From an uncultured Bacteroidaceae bacterium (GTDB lineage Bacteria > Bacteroidota > Bacteroidia > Bacteroidales > Bacteroidaceae): DNA of 64,000 nucleotides. The DNA is taken from the NCBI GenBank assembly GCA_905233765.1, contig CAJOCU010000002.1, forward strand, positions 1 through 64,000, given 5' to 3'. The notes under the pieces were generated by a model. That model saw only the letters and a list, made by a program, of their open reading frames with translations. It ran no database searches and was not told where the DNA came from. Position numbers and translations under genes: made by a program. Positions 15,967 to 25,303 of this stretch are shown here, one piece after another. Position 1 is the stretch's first letter. Every line of letters starts with the position of its first letter.

Positions 15967-16000
15967 TTGTTGTGTGGTATGACAAATTGATGTATATTTG
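15967..16000 (+). promoter_or_regulatory. Promoter of purF
   Basis: TATATTTG at 15993-16000 with TTG at 15970-15972 and a 20-nt spacer. The purF ATG follows at 16047. Confidence 0.65.
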
Positions 16001-16046
16001 CAGCAAAATATTACAATATGTAATTTAAAAAGATATTTATAGCCCA

Positions 16047-17876
16047 ATGGAAGAGCTTAAGCATGAATGTGGTGTAGCGATGATTCGCCTATTAAAACCG
16101 CCTACATTCTATCAGGAGAAGTACGGCACGCGGCATTATGCCCTGAACAAGCTGTACCTGATGATGGAGAAACAGCACAACCGCGGTCAGGAAGGTGCCG
16201 GCATCGCTTGTGTCAATTCGGACGCTCCCGTAGGTGAAGAATATATGTTTCGCGAGCGCGCGGAGGGGAAGGATGCGATAACGGATTTGTTTTCAAGGGT
16301 GGCCCCCCACCATCTCCCCCGAGGGGGACAGACCGCTGAGAGGGAAGCCTCCCCTCGGGGAGGATGGGAGGGGGCTTCCCTTTTCATGGGCCACCTGCGC
16401 TATTCCACCACAGGCAAGAGCGGGTTGCAGTATGTGCATCCTTTCCTGCGGCGCAACAACTGGCGTGCCAAGAACCTGTGTCTGTGCGGCAACTTCAACA
16501 TGACGAATATCGATGAGATCTTTGCGAAGATCGTGCGGCAAGGACAGTCGCCACGTATGCTTGGCGACAGTTATATCACGTTAGAATGGATGGGGCACCG
16601 GCTGGATCGCGAGGTGGAACGCAACTTCGAGGATGCCAAGCGCTTAGGGCTGCAGGACCTCGACATCACCCGCTACATCGACGACCATGTGGATGTGGCT
16701 CGCGTGCTACGTACCTCACTGCCCGACTACGACGGCGGTTATGTGCTCTGCGGTCTCACGGGCAGCGGCGAGATGTTTGCCGTGCGCGACCCGTGGGGCA
16801 TACGTCCGGCTTTCTTTTATCAGGACGATGAGATTGTGGCGGTGGCCAGCGAACGTCCTGTGCTGCAGACCACCTTCGACCTCACGACCGACCAGATCCA
16901 TGAGATTGCTCCGGGCGAGGCGCTGATTGTCAACAGACACGGCGAGACGCGCGCAGAGACCATCCTGCCTCAGCGCGGCGACAGCCGGTGTAGCTTCGAA
17001 CGCATCTATTTCAGCCGTGGCTCCGACAGCGACATCTATCGGGAACGCAAGCGTCTGGGCGAGCAGCTCACTAAACCCATCCTCCGCGCCATCGACCTCG
17101 ACACCGAACACACCGTGTTCTCCTTCATCCCCAACACCGCCGAGGTGGCTTTCTACGGAATGGTGGAGGGTTTCCGCCGTCTGGGGCTGGATGTGCGGAC
17201 GGAGAAGGTGGCGTGGAAGGACATCAAGCTGCGGACGTTCATCACCGAGGCCGGTGCCCGCAAAGACCTCGCCGCCCACGTCTATGACATCACCTACGGC
17301 TGTCTGGCGCCCTACAAGGACAACCTCGTCATCATCGACGACAGTATCGTTCGCGGAACGACTCTCAAGGAGAGCATCTTCAAGATCCTCGACCGTCTGC
17401 ATCCCAAGAAGATCGTGATGGTCAGCAGTTCTCCGCAAGTGCGCTATCCCGACTACTACGGCATCGACATGGCCCGCCTCGAAGAACTCTGCGCCTTTAG
17501 AGCTGCAATTAGTAGCCTCACCCCCGACCCCTCTCCGAATGGAGAGGGGAGTAGATACACTCATGGGCAAGGGTTGCAATTGATAGACGAAGTATATCGT
17601 TTATGCAAAGAGTGCCCTTTAGAGGCCAATCACGTTAGGCGTATTTATGAACCTTTTTCGGTTGAGGAGATTAATGCTAAGATGGTGGAGATGCTGCGAC
17701 CGCAGGGTATGGAAATGCCTGTCGAGCTCGTCTTCCAAAGCATCGAGGGCCTGCACACCGCCTGTCCCAACCACCATGGCGACTGGTACTTCACGGGGAA
17801 TTACCCGACTCCTGGCGGCATCCGTCGGGTCAACGAGGCCTTTGTCAGCTGGTATAAAAATCGATTTAAAGAATGA
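16047..17876 (+). CDS. purF: Amidophosphoribosyltransferase-like enzyme
   Basis: 609 residues. The class II glutaminase domain begins after a short propeptide with the nucleophile Cys8 (KHECGVA). The C-terminal half has the PRPP loop VIIDDSIVRGTTLKESI and the following KIVMVSSSPQVRYPDYYGIDMA. The enzyme makes phosphoribosylamine, the first step of purine synthesis. Usual length is about 470-510, or about 600 in some Bacteroidales forms. Two in-frame hairpin-repeat inserts add about 28 residues near 85-110 (APHHLPRGG...PRGGWEGASLF) and about 15 near 490-505 (SLTPDPSPNGEGS). First gene of the plus-strand glutamine-enzyme cluster; pyrG follows after 24 nt. Confidence 0.9.
   Translation: MEELKHECGVAMIRLLKPPTFYQEKYGTRHYALNKLYLMMEKQHNRGQEGAGIACVNSDAPVGEEYMFRERAEGKDAITDLFSRVAPHHLPRGGQTAEREASPRGGWEGASLFMGHLRYSTTGKSGLQYVHPFLRRNNWRAKNLCLCGNFNMTNIDEIFAKIVRQGQSPRMLGDSYITLEWMGHRLDREVERNFEDAKRLGLQDLDITRYIDDHVDVARVLRTSLPDYDGGYVLCGLTGSGEMFAVRDPWGIRPAFFYQDDEIVAVASERPVLQTTFDLTTDQIHEIAPGEALIVNRHGETRAETILPQRGDSRCSFERIYFSRGSDSDIYRERKRLGEQLTKPILRAIDLDTEHTVFSFIPNTAEVAFYGMVEGFRRLGLDVRTEKVAWKDIKLRTFITEAGARKDLAAHVYDITYGCLAPYKDNLVIIDDSIVRGTTLKESIFKILDRLHPKKIVMVSSSPQVRYPDYYGIDMARLEELCAFRAAISSLTPDPSPNGEGSRYTHGQGLQLIDEVYRLCKECPLEANHVRRIYEPFSVEEINAKMVEMLRPQGMEMPVELVFQSIEGLHTACPNHHGDWYFTGNYPTPGGIRRVNEAFVSWYKNRFKE
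16297..16380. repeat. G/C-rich hairpin repeat, copy 6 (inside purF, glutaminase domain)
   Basis: A double element: CATCTCCCCCGAGGGGGA followed by CCTCCCCTCGGGGAGGATGGG. Both halves are inverted repeats. The ORF continues through it, encoding about 28 residues absent from the family. Confidence 0.85.
17515..17554. repeat. G/C-rich hairpin repeat, copy 7 (inside purF, C-terminal)
   Basis: CCTCACCCCCGACCCCTCTCC then GAATGGAGAGGGGAGTAG, stem CCTCTCC/GGAGAGG. Encodes LTPDPSPNGEGS in frame. Confidence 0.85.
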
Positions 17877-17885
17877 TTTTAATAA

Positions 17886-19487
<1,602 letters not shown>

Positions 19488-19501
19488 ATCGTAGCATCAA
19501 T

Positions 19502-20416
19502 ATGAAGCAAGGAACATTCCTATATCATCTGACAGCCATCGCAGTAGTAGTTGTTTGGGGCTCCACATTCGTTTTCACCAAGCTGTTGCTACTGAACGGC
19601 CTTTCGCCAGCAGATATCTTCACGACGCGATTTGTCATTGCATATTCGATGCTGCTTGTTTTCTCGTTACTTTATGGATCTCATAAATGGGTCGCCGACA
19701 ACATAAAAGACGAACTGCTGATGATGGCACTGGGTGTTTCAGGTGGTTCGCTATATTTCCTGACGGAAAATGCGGCCATGAACTATACTACCACAACCAA
19801 CACTTCGCTTATTGTGTGCATGTGTCCCCTTTTTGGGGCGTTGCTGATATCTGTTTTTTATAAAGCAGAACGCCTCCGCGGCTGGCAAATAGTAGGCTCT
19901 CTGATGGCTGCTTTGGGTGTCGTCATCGTGGTGCTGAATGGTCATTTCATCCTTCACCTCTCCCCAAAAGGTGATGCGCTGGCATTTTGTGCTTGTATGT
20001 GTTGGGCCGTCTATAGTCTTCTGATGATACCTGCCGGCAAACGTTACGACACGTTGTTCATCACGCGTAAGGTCTTCTTCTATGGGCTGGTCACTATGGT
20101 TCCTTATTATGTTCTTTGCCCCGAGTTTCCGCCTATTCGTTTGCTACTTCGTACAGAAGTCCTTTTCTATCTCTTGTTTCTTGGCTGCATTGCATCTACG
20201 GTCTGTTATCTTGTTTGGAACTGGCTTATTCAGAAACTGGGTGCCGTCGTCACAACAAATTATATCTATTTCAATCCCGTCATCACCATCCTCTGTGCAT
20301 GGATTGTTCTGTCAGAGAAGATTACTGTTTGGTTCCTTTTAGGGACTGCGTTAATATTAATGGGATTATATCTTGCAGACCGCAAACGAACCATATCGGC
20401 ACCTTCCAACAAATAG
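19502..20416 (+). CDS. EamA/DMT-family transporter
   Basis: 304 residues from ATG 19502 (MKQGTFLYHLTAIAVVVVWGSTFVFTKLLLLNG). An upstream in-frame start would overlap pyrG and is rejected. Ten predicted membrane helices in two EamA repeats; the WGSTFVFTK and GWQIVGSLMAALGVVIVVLNG segments are typical. Probably exports or imports a small metabolite (amino acid, purine or sugar are known substrates in the superfamily). It is placed between pyrG and asnB with tight spacing, so cotranscription is likely, but the substrate cannot be read from the sequence. Confidence 0.85.
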   Translation: MKQGTFLYHLTAIAVVVVWGSTFVFTKLLLLNGLSPADIFTTRFVIAYSMLLVFSLLYGSHKWVADNIKDELLMMALGVSGGSLYFLTENAAMNYTTTTNTSLIVCMCPLFGALLISVFYKAERLRGWQIVGSLMAALGVVIVVLNGHFILHLSPKGDALAFCACMCWAVYSLLMIPAGKRYDTLFITRKVFFYGLVTMVPYYVLCPEFPPIRLLLRTEVLFYLLFLGCIASTVCYLVWNWLIQKLGAVVTTNYIYFNPVITILCAWIVLSEKITVWFLLGTALILMGLYLADRKRTISAPSNK

Positions 20417-20426
20417 CTAACATAGA

Positions 20427-20464
20427 ATAAACTTTAAACATTAAACATTAAACTTTAAACTAAA
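20427..20464. repeat. AT-rich heptad repeat upstream of asnB
   Basis: AAACTTTAAACATTAAACATTAAAC-type 7-8 bp units ending at the asnB start codon. It occupies the whole leader; the same sequence style precedes glmS and cysK. Confidence 0.75.
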
Positions 20465-20465
20465 T

Positions 20466-22169
20466 ATGTGTGGTATCGTATCTATTTTCAACATCAAACA
20501 GCAGACGCCTGAGCTGCGGCAAAAGGCACTGCGCATGAGTCAGAAACTTCGTCACCGCGGCCCCGACTGGAGCGGTATCTACTGCGGCGGTAGCGCCATC
20601 CTGGCGCATGAGCGTCTGAGCATCGTGGATCCCGAAAGCGGCGGACAGCCCTTGTTCTCACCCGACCGCAAGCAGGTACTGGCAGTCAATGGCGAGATCT
20701 ATAACCATCAGGAGATACGTCGTCGTTACGCTGGAGATTATGAGTTCCAGACGGGTAGCGACTGCGAGGTAATCCTGGCCTTGTATCGCGATTTTGCCGC
20801 AGGAAAAATCACGATACAGGAACTGCTGGAAAGTCTCTCCGGCATCTTCGCCTTCGCGCTCTACGACGAGGAGCAGAATGCCTTCCTCATTGCCCGCGAC
20901 CCTATCGGCGTCATACCTCTTTATATTGGCTACGACAGCGATGGCAAGGTCTATGTGGCCTCCGAGCTGAAGGCACTCGAGGGGCAATGCGAACACTATG
21001 AGCCCTTCCTGCCAGGGCATTATTACTGGAGCAAGGAACCCGGTTTGAAGCGCTATTACCAACGCGATTGGTTCGAGTACGATGCGGTCAAGGACAACGG
21101 GGCGAGTGTGGCAGATATCCACGATGCGCTGACGGCAGCCGTGAAGCGACAGCTGATGAGCGATGTGCCTTACGGCGTACTGCTCAGCGGCGGTCTGGAC
21201 AGCAGCGTGGTCTCGGCCATCGCCGAGAAATTCAGCGAACACCGCATCGAGGACGACAGCCAGACACGTGCCTATTGGCCCCGCCTGCATAGCTTCGCCG
21301 TGGGACTGAAAGGGGCACCCGACTTGGAGAAGGCGCGCCTCGTGGCAAAGCACATCGGCACCGTACACCACGAAATCAACTACACGATACAGGAGGGCTT
21401 GGATGCCGTCCGCGATGTCATCTACTTCATCGAGACTTACGATGTGACCACCGTGCGCGCTTCTACGCCGATGTACCTGCTGGCACGCGTCATCAAGTCG
21501 ATGGGCATCAAGATGGTGCTCTCGGGCGAGGGTGCCGACGAGATCTTCGGCGGTTATCTCTACTTCCACAAGGCCCCCAACGCTAAGGCTTTCCACGAGG
21601 AGACCGTGCGCAAGCTCTCGAAGCTGCACTACTACGACTGCCTCCGTGCCAACAAGAGCCTGTCGGCATGGGGCGTAGAGGGCCGCGTGCCCTTCCTTGA
21701 CAAGGAGTTCTTGGATGTGGCCATGCGCACCAACCCAGAGGCGAAGATGTGTGGCGCGCGGAAGGACGGCAAAGCCGGGTTCGAGATTGAGAAACGCATT
21801 GTCCGCGAAGCCTTTGCCGATATGTTACCCGAGGAAATCGCATGGCGACAGAAGGAACAGTTCAGCGATGGGGTAGGCTACAGCTGGATTGACACCCTCA
21901 AGAAGATAACCTCCGAAGCTGTCACCGACGATCAGATGGCACACGCCGCAGAGCGTTTTCCCATCAAACCACCGCTCAACAAGGAAGAATACTACTACCG
22001 CAGCATCTTCGCCGAGCATTTCCCCAGCGACAGCGCAGCGCGCAGCGTGAACCAGGAGGCCAGCGTGGCCTGCTCCACCGCCATTGCACTGGAATGGGAT
22101 GCCGCGTTCAAAAACATGAACGACCCCAGCGGACGTGCAGTGAAAGGAGTACACGAACAAGCCTATTAA
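20466..22169 (+). CDS. asnB: Asparagine synthase (glutamine-hydrolysing)
   Basis: 567 residues, usual for AsnB (about 555). Cys2 (MCGIVSIF) is the class II glutaminase nucleophile after Met removal. RHRGPDWSG, VNGEIYNH and the synthetase PP-loop VLLSGGLDSSVVSAIA are all visible, as are SGEGADEIFGGYLYFHKAP and GVEGRVPFLDKEF. It converts aspartate, ATP and glutamine to asparagine. The leader is entirely repeat. carA follows after 37 nt. Confidence 0.96.
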   Translation: MCGIVSIFNIKQQTPELRQKALRMSQKLRHRGPDWSGIYCGGSAILAHERLSIVDPESGGQPLFSPDRKQVLAVNGEIYNHQEIRRRYAGDYEFQTGSDCEVILALYRDFAAGKITIQELLESLSGIFAFALYDEEQNAFLIARDPIGVIPLYIGYDSDGKVYVASELKALEGQCEHYEPFLPGHYYWSKEPGLKRYYQRDWFEYDAVKDNGASVADIHDALTAAVKRQLMSDVPYGVLLSGGLDSSVVSAIAEKFSEHRIEDDSQTRAYWPRLHSFAVGLKGAPDLEKARLVAKHIGTVHHEINYTIQEGLDAVRDVIYFIETYDVTTVRASTPMYLLARVIKSMGIKMVLSGEGADEIFGGYLYFHKAPNAKAFHEETVRKLSKLHYYDCLRANKSLSAWGVEGRVPFLDKEFLDVAMRTNPEAKMCGARKDGKAGFEIEKRIVREAFADMLPEEIAWRQKEQFSDGVGYSWIDTLKKITSEAVTDDQMAHAAERFPIKPPLNKEEYYYRSIFAEHFPSDSAARSVNQEASVACSTAIALEWDAAFKNMNDPSGRAVKGVHEQAY

Positions 22170-22206
22170 ACCTAATTCATAGTTCACAATTCATAATTGG
22201 CATTTG

Positions 22207-25167
22207 ATGAAGGACGCAAGATTGATATTGAGTGACGGAACAGTCTTCCAAGGTAAAAGCTTCGGCTATGAGGCTGACACCGTGGGCGAAGTAGTCTTCA
22301 ACACAGCCATGACGGGCTATCCCGAGAGCCTCACAGACCCCAGCTACGCAGGACAGATCCTGACGTTTACGTATCCGCTGATAGGGAATTATGGGGTGCC
22401 GGAGACCGGCAGACCCACCCCCGAACCCCTCCCGTCAGGGATGGGTATGATGGCAAATGGGAATGAAAGTCTCCCCTCACGGGGTGATTTAGAGGGGTCT
22501 TTACCGGAGTCCATGGAGAGCGACAGGATTCATCCGAAGGCGGTGATTGTGGCCGATTACAGCGAGGAGTACAGCCATTGGAATGCAAAGGAGTCGCTTG
22601 GCGCGTGGCTGAAGCGCGAACACATCCCCGGCATCACAGGCATCGACACACGGCGCTTGACACAAGTGCTCCGCGAGCACGGCGTGATGATGGGACGCGT
22701 GGTAATCTGTGGTGTCGTTAATCGCTGTTCAGCGACCAACGACACCACAGATTACGGCTCTATCAATTGGGTGGAGCAGGTAAGCTGCAAAGAAGTCATC
22801 ACCTACAAACCAGACGGAGATTCCTCATTCGTCACTCGTCATTCATCATTCCCTCGCGTAGTCCTCGTCGATTGCGGCGTGAAAGCCAATATCATCCGCT
22901 GTCTGCTGCGTCGCGGTGTGGAGGTCATCCGCGTACCCTGGGACTACGACTTCAACCAACTCGACTTCGACGGCCTCTTCCTGGCCAATGGTCCAGGCGA
23001 CCCTGAACAATGCGGCAAGACGGTGGAGCATATCCGCACGTTCCTTAATAATAAAGAGGTAAGACCGTGTATGGGCATCTGTCTCGGCAACCAACTGCTG
23101 GCGCGCGCCGCCGGCGCCAAGACCTACAAGCTGAAATACGGTCATCGCAGCCACAACCAGCCTGTGCGACAAGCAGGCACCAACCGCTGCTTTATCACCT
23201 CACAGAACCACGGCTATGCCGTAGATGCCAGCACGCTGCCTGCCGACTGGGAACCCCTGTTCGTGAACATGAACGACGGCTCCAACGAAGGCATCCGTCA
23301 CAAGACCTATCCTTGGTTCTCTGCCCAGTTCCATCCCGAAGCCTGCTCAGGTCCGACCGATACAGAATGGATGTTTGATGAGTTTGTAAAGACCCTCTCC
23401 CCGCTCCCCCGTCAGGGGGAGAGCCTCACTCCGTTCGAAAACTGCGCGCAGCCGCTCCCCTCCATTACGGGAGGGGCGGGGGGTGGGTCTTCCGTTTTAC
23501 TCCTCGGCTCCGGCGCCCTCAAGATCGGGCAGGCGGGAGAGTTTGACTACAGCGGTGCACAGGCGCTGAAGGCGCTGCGAGAGGAAGGCGTGAAAAGCAT
23601 CCTCATAAATCCAAATATCGCCACCGTTCAGACCTCCAAGGATGTGGCGGACGTGGTTTATTTCCAACCCGTTACACCAGAGTTCGTGGAGCGCGTCATC
23701 GAGAAGGAACGCCCTGACGGCATCCTCCTCAGCTTCGGCGGACAAACGGCATTGAACTGCGGCGTGGAGCTCTATAAGAGAGGTGTCTTAGAGAAATACG
23801 GTGTGAAGGTGCTGGGCACCCCCGTGCAGGCCATCATCGACACCGAAGACCGCGACCTTTTCGTGAAGAAACTCGACGAGATCAGTGTCAAGACCATCAA
23901 GAGCGAGGCCTGCGAGACGGTGGAAGCCGTGCAGAAAGCCGCCCATGCGCTGGGCTTCCCCGTCATCTTGCGTGCTGCCTATGCCCTCGGCGGTCTCGGT
24001 AGCGGCTTCTGTGATAACGACGAAGAACTGCTGAAACAGGCCGAGGAAGCCTTCTCCTTCTCGTCGCAGGTCCTCGTGGAGAAGTCGCTGAAAGGCTGGA
24101 AGGAAATCGAGTACGAGGTCGTGCGCGACCGCTTCGACAACTGCATCACCGTCTGTAATATGGAAAATTTTGACCCCCTCGGCATCCACACTGGCGAGAG
24201 CATCGTGGTTGCTCCTTCGCAGACCCTGACGAATGCTGAATACCACAAGCTGCGTGCCCTCGCCATCAAGATCATCCGTTATATCGGCATCATCGGCGAA
24301 TGCAATGTGCAGTACGCCCTCGACCCCAATAGCGAGGACTACCGTGTCATCGAGGTCAACGCCCGTCTCAGTCGTTCGTCGGCATTGGCCAGCAAGGCTA
24401 CAGGCTACCCGCTTGCCTTCGTGGCCGCGAAGCTGGGCCTCGGCTACGGCCTCTTCGACCTGAAGAATTCCGTCACCAAGACCACCAGCGCCTTCTTCGA
24501 GCCCGCCCTCGACTATGTCGTCTGCAAGATACCGCGCTGGGACCTCTCCAAGTTCCATGGTGTGAACCACGAGCTGGGTTCCAGCATGAAAAGCGTGGGC
24601 GAGGTGATGGCCGTAGGACGCACCTTCGAAGAATCCATCCAGAAAGGCCTCCGCATGATTGGCCAGGGTATGCACGGCTTTGTGGATAACAAAGCGCAGC
24701 ACGTGTCGGACATACCACAGGCTTTGCAGCACGCTACAGATACTCGTATCTTCGTCATCGCTAAGGCTATGCTCATGGGCTACACCGTGGAACATATCCA
24801 TGCACTCACTAAGATAGACCGTTGGTTCCTGCAGAAGCTCAAGCATATCGTGAACATCAACGACCGCCTGAAGGAGTTCTCGCAGCTGGCAGAGATGGCC
24901 GAGGTGATGGAGCCGCTGGAACTCATTGAATACCTGGAGACGCCAGAGTTTGTCAGCCTCCTCCGTGAGGCCAAGGTCTATGGTTTCTCCGATTTCCAGA
25001 TTGCCCGTGCACTTGGTCTCGGAGAGAAGCGAACGATGGAAGAAGCCGGACTTCTTGTCCGTGAGTGGAGGAAGGAACTCGGTGTCGTCCCCAGCGTCAA
25101 CCAAATTGACACCCTCGCAGCTGAGTATCCTGCCCAGACCAATTACCTGTATTTGTCATATTTATAA
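22207..25167 (+). CDS. carA-carB': Fused carbamoyl-phosphate synthase: CarA plus N-terminal half of CarB
   Basis: 986 residues from ATG 22207 (a TTG three nt earlier is less likely). Residues 1-about 405 are CarA: LILSDGTVFQGKSFG, then the class I glutaminase with Cys about 292 (MGICLGNQL) and QFHPEA. A repeat-derived linker (about 397-427) runs straight into CarB (SVLLLGSGALKIGQAGEFDYSGAQALKAL). CarB ends at DTLAAEYPAQTNYLYLSYL, the boundary after the oligomerisation domain; the carbamoyl-phosphate domain and allosteric domain (about 500 residues) are missing, and no CarB sequence follows in any frame before glmS. Other inserts: a hairpin repeat at 22410-22505, a 54-nt palindrome at 22702-22755 and an AT-rich repeat (SSFVTRHSSF) at 22821-22851. 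Function is doubtful unless half-CarB works as a dimer or the other half lies elsewhere. Confidence 0.9.
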   Translation: MKDARLILSDGTVFQGKSFGYEADTVGEVVFNTAMTGYPESLTDPSYAGQILTFTYPLIGNYGVPETGRPTPEPLPSGMGMMANGNESLPSRGDLEGSLPESMESDRIHPKAVIVADYSEEYSHWNAKESLGAWLKREHIPGITGIDTRRLTQVLREHGVMMGRVVICGVVNRCSATNDTTDYGSINWVEQVSCKEVITYKPDGDSSFVTRHSSFPRVVLVDCGVKANIIRCLLRRGVEVIRVPWDYDFNQLDFDGLFLANGPGDPEQCGKTVEHIRTFLNNKEVRPCMGICLGNQLLARAAGAKTYKLKYGHRSHNQPVRQAGTNRCFITSQNHGYAVDASTLPADWEPLFVNMNDGSNEGIRHKTYPWFSAQFHPEACSGPTDTEWMFDEFVKTLSPLPRQGESLTPFENCAQPLPSITGGAGGGSSVLLLGSGALKIGQAGEFDYSGAQALKALREEGVKSILINPNIATVQTSKDVADVVYFQPVTPEFVERVIEKERPDGILLSFGGQTALNCGVELYKRGVLEKYGVKVLGTPVQAIIDTEDRDLFVKKLDEISVKTIKSEACETVEAVQKAAHALGFPVILRAAYALGGLGSGFCDNDEELLKQAEEAFSFSSQVLVEKSLKGWKEIEYEVVRDRFDNCITVCNMENFDPLGIHTGESIVVAPSQTLTNAEYHKLRALAIKIIRYIGIIGECNVQYALDPNSEDYRVIEVNARLSRSSALASKATGYPLAFVAAKLGLGYGLFDLKNSVTKTTSAFFEPALDYVVCKIPRWDLSKFHGVNHELGSSMKSVGEVMAVGRTFEESIQKGLRMIGQGMHGFVDNKAQHVSDIPQALQHATDTRIFVIAKAMLMGYTVEHIHALTKIDRWFLQKLKHIVNINDRLKEFSQLAEMAEVMEPLELIEYLETPEFVSLLREAKVYGFSDFQIARALGLGEKRTMEEAGLLVREWRKELGVVPSVNQIDTLAAEYPAQTNYLYLSYL
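22410..22505. repeat. G/C-rich hairpin repeats, copy 8 (double, inside carA)
   Basis: AGACCCACCCCCGAACCCC then CTCCCGTCAGGGATGGG, and after about 25 nt AGTCTCCCCTCACGGGG with AGAGGGGTCTTTACC. It encodes about 32 extra residues (RPTPEPLPSGMG...SLPSRGDLEGSLP) between the conserved YPLIGNYGVP and the downstream PKAVIVADYS of CarA. Confidence 0.85.
22702..22755. repeat. 54-nt palindrome inside carA
   Basis: Arms of 25 nt (22702-22726 and 22731-22755) pair with only two mismatches around a 4-nt loop (GTTC). The outer 18 bp (GTAATCTGTGGTGTCGTT) are perfect. It is translated as VICGVVNRCSATNDTTDY, where CarA normally has a few residues only. Confidence 0.9.
22821..22851. repeat. AT-rich repeat inside carA
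   Basis: TCATTCG/TCACTCG/TCATTCA/TCATTC units, 7 bp each, encoding SSFVTRHSSF just before the conserved RVVLVDCGVKANI. Confidence 0.7.
23390..23491. repeat. G/C-rich hairpin repeats, copy 9 (double; forms the CarA-CarB linker)
   Basis: AGACCCTCTCCCCGCTCCCC then GTCAGGGGGAGAGCC, and GCTCCCCTCC-ATTAC-GGGAGGGGCGGGG with GGTGGGTCT. It occupies the place where carA should stop and carB should start, and translates through as LSPLPRQGESLTP...PLPSITGGAGGG. Confidence 0.9.
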
Positions 25168-25197
25168 CCCCAAAACGAACATTTTGCTCAAAAAGCA

Positions 25198-25227
25198 TTG
25201 CTGCTTGCTTACCTTTTGCTACCTTTG
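25198..25227 (+). promoter_or_regulatory. Promoter of glmS
   Basis: TACCTTTG at 25220-25227 and TTG at 25198-25200, spacer 19 nt. The leader to the ATG at 25304 is about 70 nt and ends in AT-rich repeats. No glmS-ribozyme-like structure was seen. Confidence 0.65.
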
Positions 25228-25264
25228 CCGCCGTTTTCAGCATAACAGCTTACAAAACGTAAGC

Positions 25265-25302
25265 AAACATTAAACTATAAACATTAAACATTAAACTAAA
25301 AC
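25265..25302. repeat. AT-rich heptad repeat in the glmS leader
   Basis: AAACATTAAACTATAAACATTAAAC-type units running up to the glmS ATG, nearly the same as the tract before asnB. Confidence 0.75.
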
Positions 25303-25303
25303 A

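Noticed and set aside
22702-22755. Rho-independent terminator within carA
   Set aside because: The hairpin has no following T-run and the ORF continues through it.
25168-25303. Search for the rest of carB after the fused ORF
   Set aside because: All three plus frames were read; none continues the CarB second half. The stretch holds only the glmS promoter and AT repeats.
25228-25303. glmS ribozyme in the glmS leader
   Set aside because: The leader is short and repeat-rich and shows none of the conserved ribozyme core; this ribozyme is typical of Firmicutes.
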